This document shows, piece by piece, positions 61,240 through 64,000 of a stretch of 64,000 nucleotides of DNA (position 1 is its first letter; each line of letters starts with the position of its first letter). The notes under the pieces are model-generated. The model was not told the DNA's origin. It did no database searches and was given only the letters and a program-made list of their open reading frames with translations. Both the position numbers and the translations under genes were made by a program. This stretch comes from Aeriscardovia aeriphila (lineage in GTDB: Bacteria; Actinomycetota; Actinomycetes; Actinomycetales; Bifidobacteriaceae): contig CASERW010000004.1 in NCBI GenBank assembly GCA_949290445.1, forward strand, positions 1-64,000, in the 5' to 3' direction.

Positions 61240-62066
61240 TCACTTCTCTTCTGGAGAAACGACCACTACTTTGGCTGCTCTCAAGATGCGATCACCCATC
61301 TTGTAGCCAGCCTCCACAACCGCGTCAATCTGCGCTTTGCTCACGTCTGGGCTCGTGTGGTGAAGCACGGCCTCGTGGTGAGAAGGATCGAAGGCGTCGC
61401 CCTTCTGGCCAAACTTCTCGATGGAGAACTTGGCGAAGGCACGGTCGAACTGCTTGAGAAGGCTCTCCATTTCGGCGCTCTTCTCGTTGTTCTCACGAAT
61501 TCGATCCAGATTATCAAGCGCTGGGAGAAGTGCCACGAGAGCATCTTCCACTCCGCGTTCACGGGCCAGCTGCTTTTCCTTGTTCATGCGAGCACGGTAG
61601 TTGACGAAGTCGGCGCGTTCGCGCTGCAACGCTTCAAGGTAGTCCGCGGCTTCCTTCTTGGCCTTACCCAGTTCAGTCAGGCCAGAGTCGCCGGCATCCG
61701 AACCATCTGCGCTGGCTGCGTCTGCTGCTGCGCTATGTTGGTCAGAATCAGCGGCTGCGCTGGCATCAGCGTCGCTCGCAGCGGCTGCGTTCTGCGCAGC
61801 GGCATCGTCAGCAGCGGCAGCGGTTTGGCCGGCATCAGCAGCGGCAGAATCAGCCGCGCCCGATCCCTGCGCGCTGGCGCTCGCAGCGCCAGCGGCAGTG
61901 TGAGCACCCGGCTTTTCGCCAGATGCCTGCGAGCTCGCAGAGCTCGCGGCTTCATCGGACTGATAATCTGAAGCGTTGGTAGTGGTTTCGTCAGAGCGAG
62001 CCTGACCTGCGAGCTTATCGAAAGCCTCAGAGTCAGAGAGGTACTCGTCCTTGTCGAAATCAGCCA

Positions 62067-62067
<1 letters not shown>
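61240..62067 (-). CDS. grpE: GrpE nucleotide exchange factor with a low-complexity N-terminus
   Basis: Encodes 275 residues. The C-terminal ~140 are GrpE: AADYLEALQRERADFVNYRARMNKEK, VALLPALDNLDR, GDAFDPSHHEAVLHHTSPDV and GYKMGDRILRAAKVVV. It releases ADP from DnaK. Residues ~25-130 are nearly pure Ala, Asp, Ser, Gly and Gln and are probably disordered; most GrpE proteins are ~190-220 residues. The ATG overlaps the dnaK stop by one base (TAATG), so translation is coupled. Confidence 0.95.
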
Positions 62068-63947
<1,880 letters not shown>

Positions 63948-64000
63948 ACAGGACTCCTTCCCTTAACCGACTCGTAAGCTTTCGCTCAGGTTGCTTCCGG

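Overview
The window looks like a chromosomal segment of a saccharolytic actinobacterium of the Bifidobacteriaceae. The evidence is a moderately GC-rich sequence with a dnaK-grpE-dnaJ-hspR operon controlled by an HspR-type repressor, a sucrose-phosphorylase-like GH13 protein beside it, CUT1-type sugar-binding lipoproteins, ROK, LacI and TetR regulators, and a high density of glycoside hydrolases. I saw no rRNA, tRNA, CRISPR array, transposase or phage gene. The species cannot be named from the sequence alone.

Layout. 0-7.6 kb: 3' truncated GH31 glycosidase, cysteine-free ribosomal protein L31, an SRAP/YedK DNA-protein crosslink repair protein, a LacI remnant beside a DUF4186 gene, an AAT-type amino-acid permease, and a GH13 alpha-glucosidase broken by an exact 17-bp tandem duplication. 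7.6-12.6 kb: an AT-rich island carrying a small secreted protein with a crystallin-like signature, a lipoprotein, and a MacAB-like adaptor/ATPase/permease set. 12.6-20.7 kb: an alpha-galactoside-type locus (two permeases, binding lipoprotein, ROK repressor, GH36). 21-30 kb: aldo/keto reductase, RelBE toxin-antitoxin pair, a TetR protein with a 300-residue extra N-terminus, and two YhgE/Pip-type membrane proteins. 30.3-35.5 kb: three paralogous membrane proteins of unknown function, two of them behind a duplicated 122-bp promoter/leader, then an aldo/keto reductase and TadA. 35.5-55.5 kb: a plant-glycan locus, nearly all on the minus strand: orphan binding lipoprotein, GH94 phosphorylase, divergent TetR, GH43, GH31 alpha-xylosidase, acetyltransferase, esterase, GH29, two tandem binding lipoproteins without permeases, GH42. 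55.5-64 kb: upp, a Nudix hydrolase, a sucrose-phosphorylase homologue that has lost its catalytic residues, then hspR-dnaJ-grpE-dnaK.

How it works together. In the 37-55 kb locus, alpha-xylosidase, beta-galactosidase, fucosidase, an arabinosidase/xylosidase-type GH43, an esterase and a cellobiose-type phosphorylase form a set suited to dismantling branched beta-glucan oligosaccharides such as xyloglucan fragments (inference). Five 22-bp palindromes of form TTATYGAT-N6-ATCRATAA lie before five of its transcription units, including the TetR/GH94 divergent region, so the TetR protein is the best local candidate for the regulator.

The strongest candidates for something undescribed are: the AT-rich secretion island; the five-site TetR-type sugar regulon; an interspersed AGATTATCA motif found about 29 times (by eye) in coding and non-coding DNA but not in the AT-rich island; and the catalytically dead sucrose-phosphorylase homologue, whose ribosome-binding site can be folded into a hairpin.
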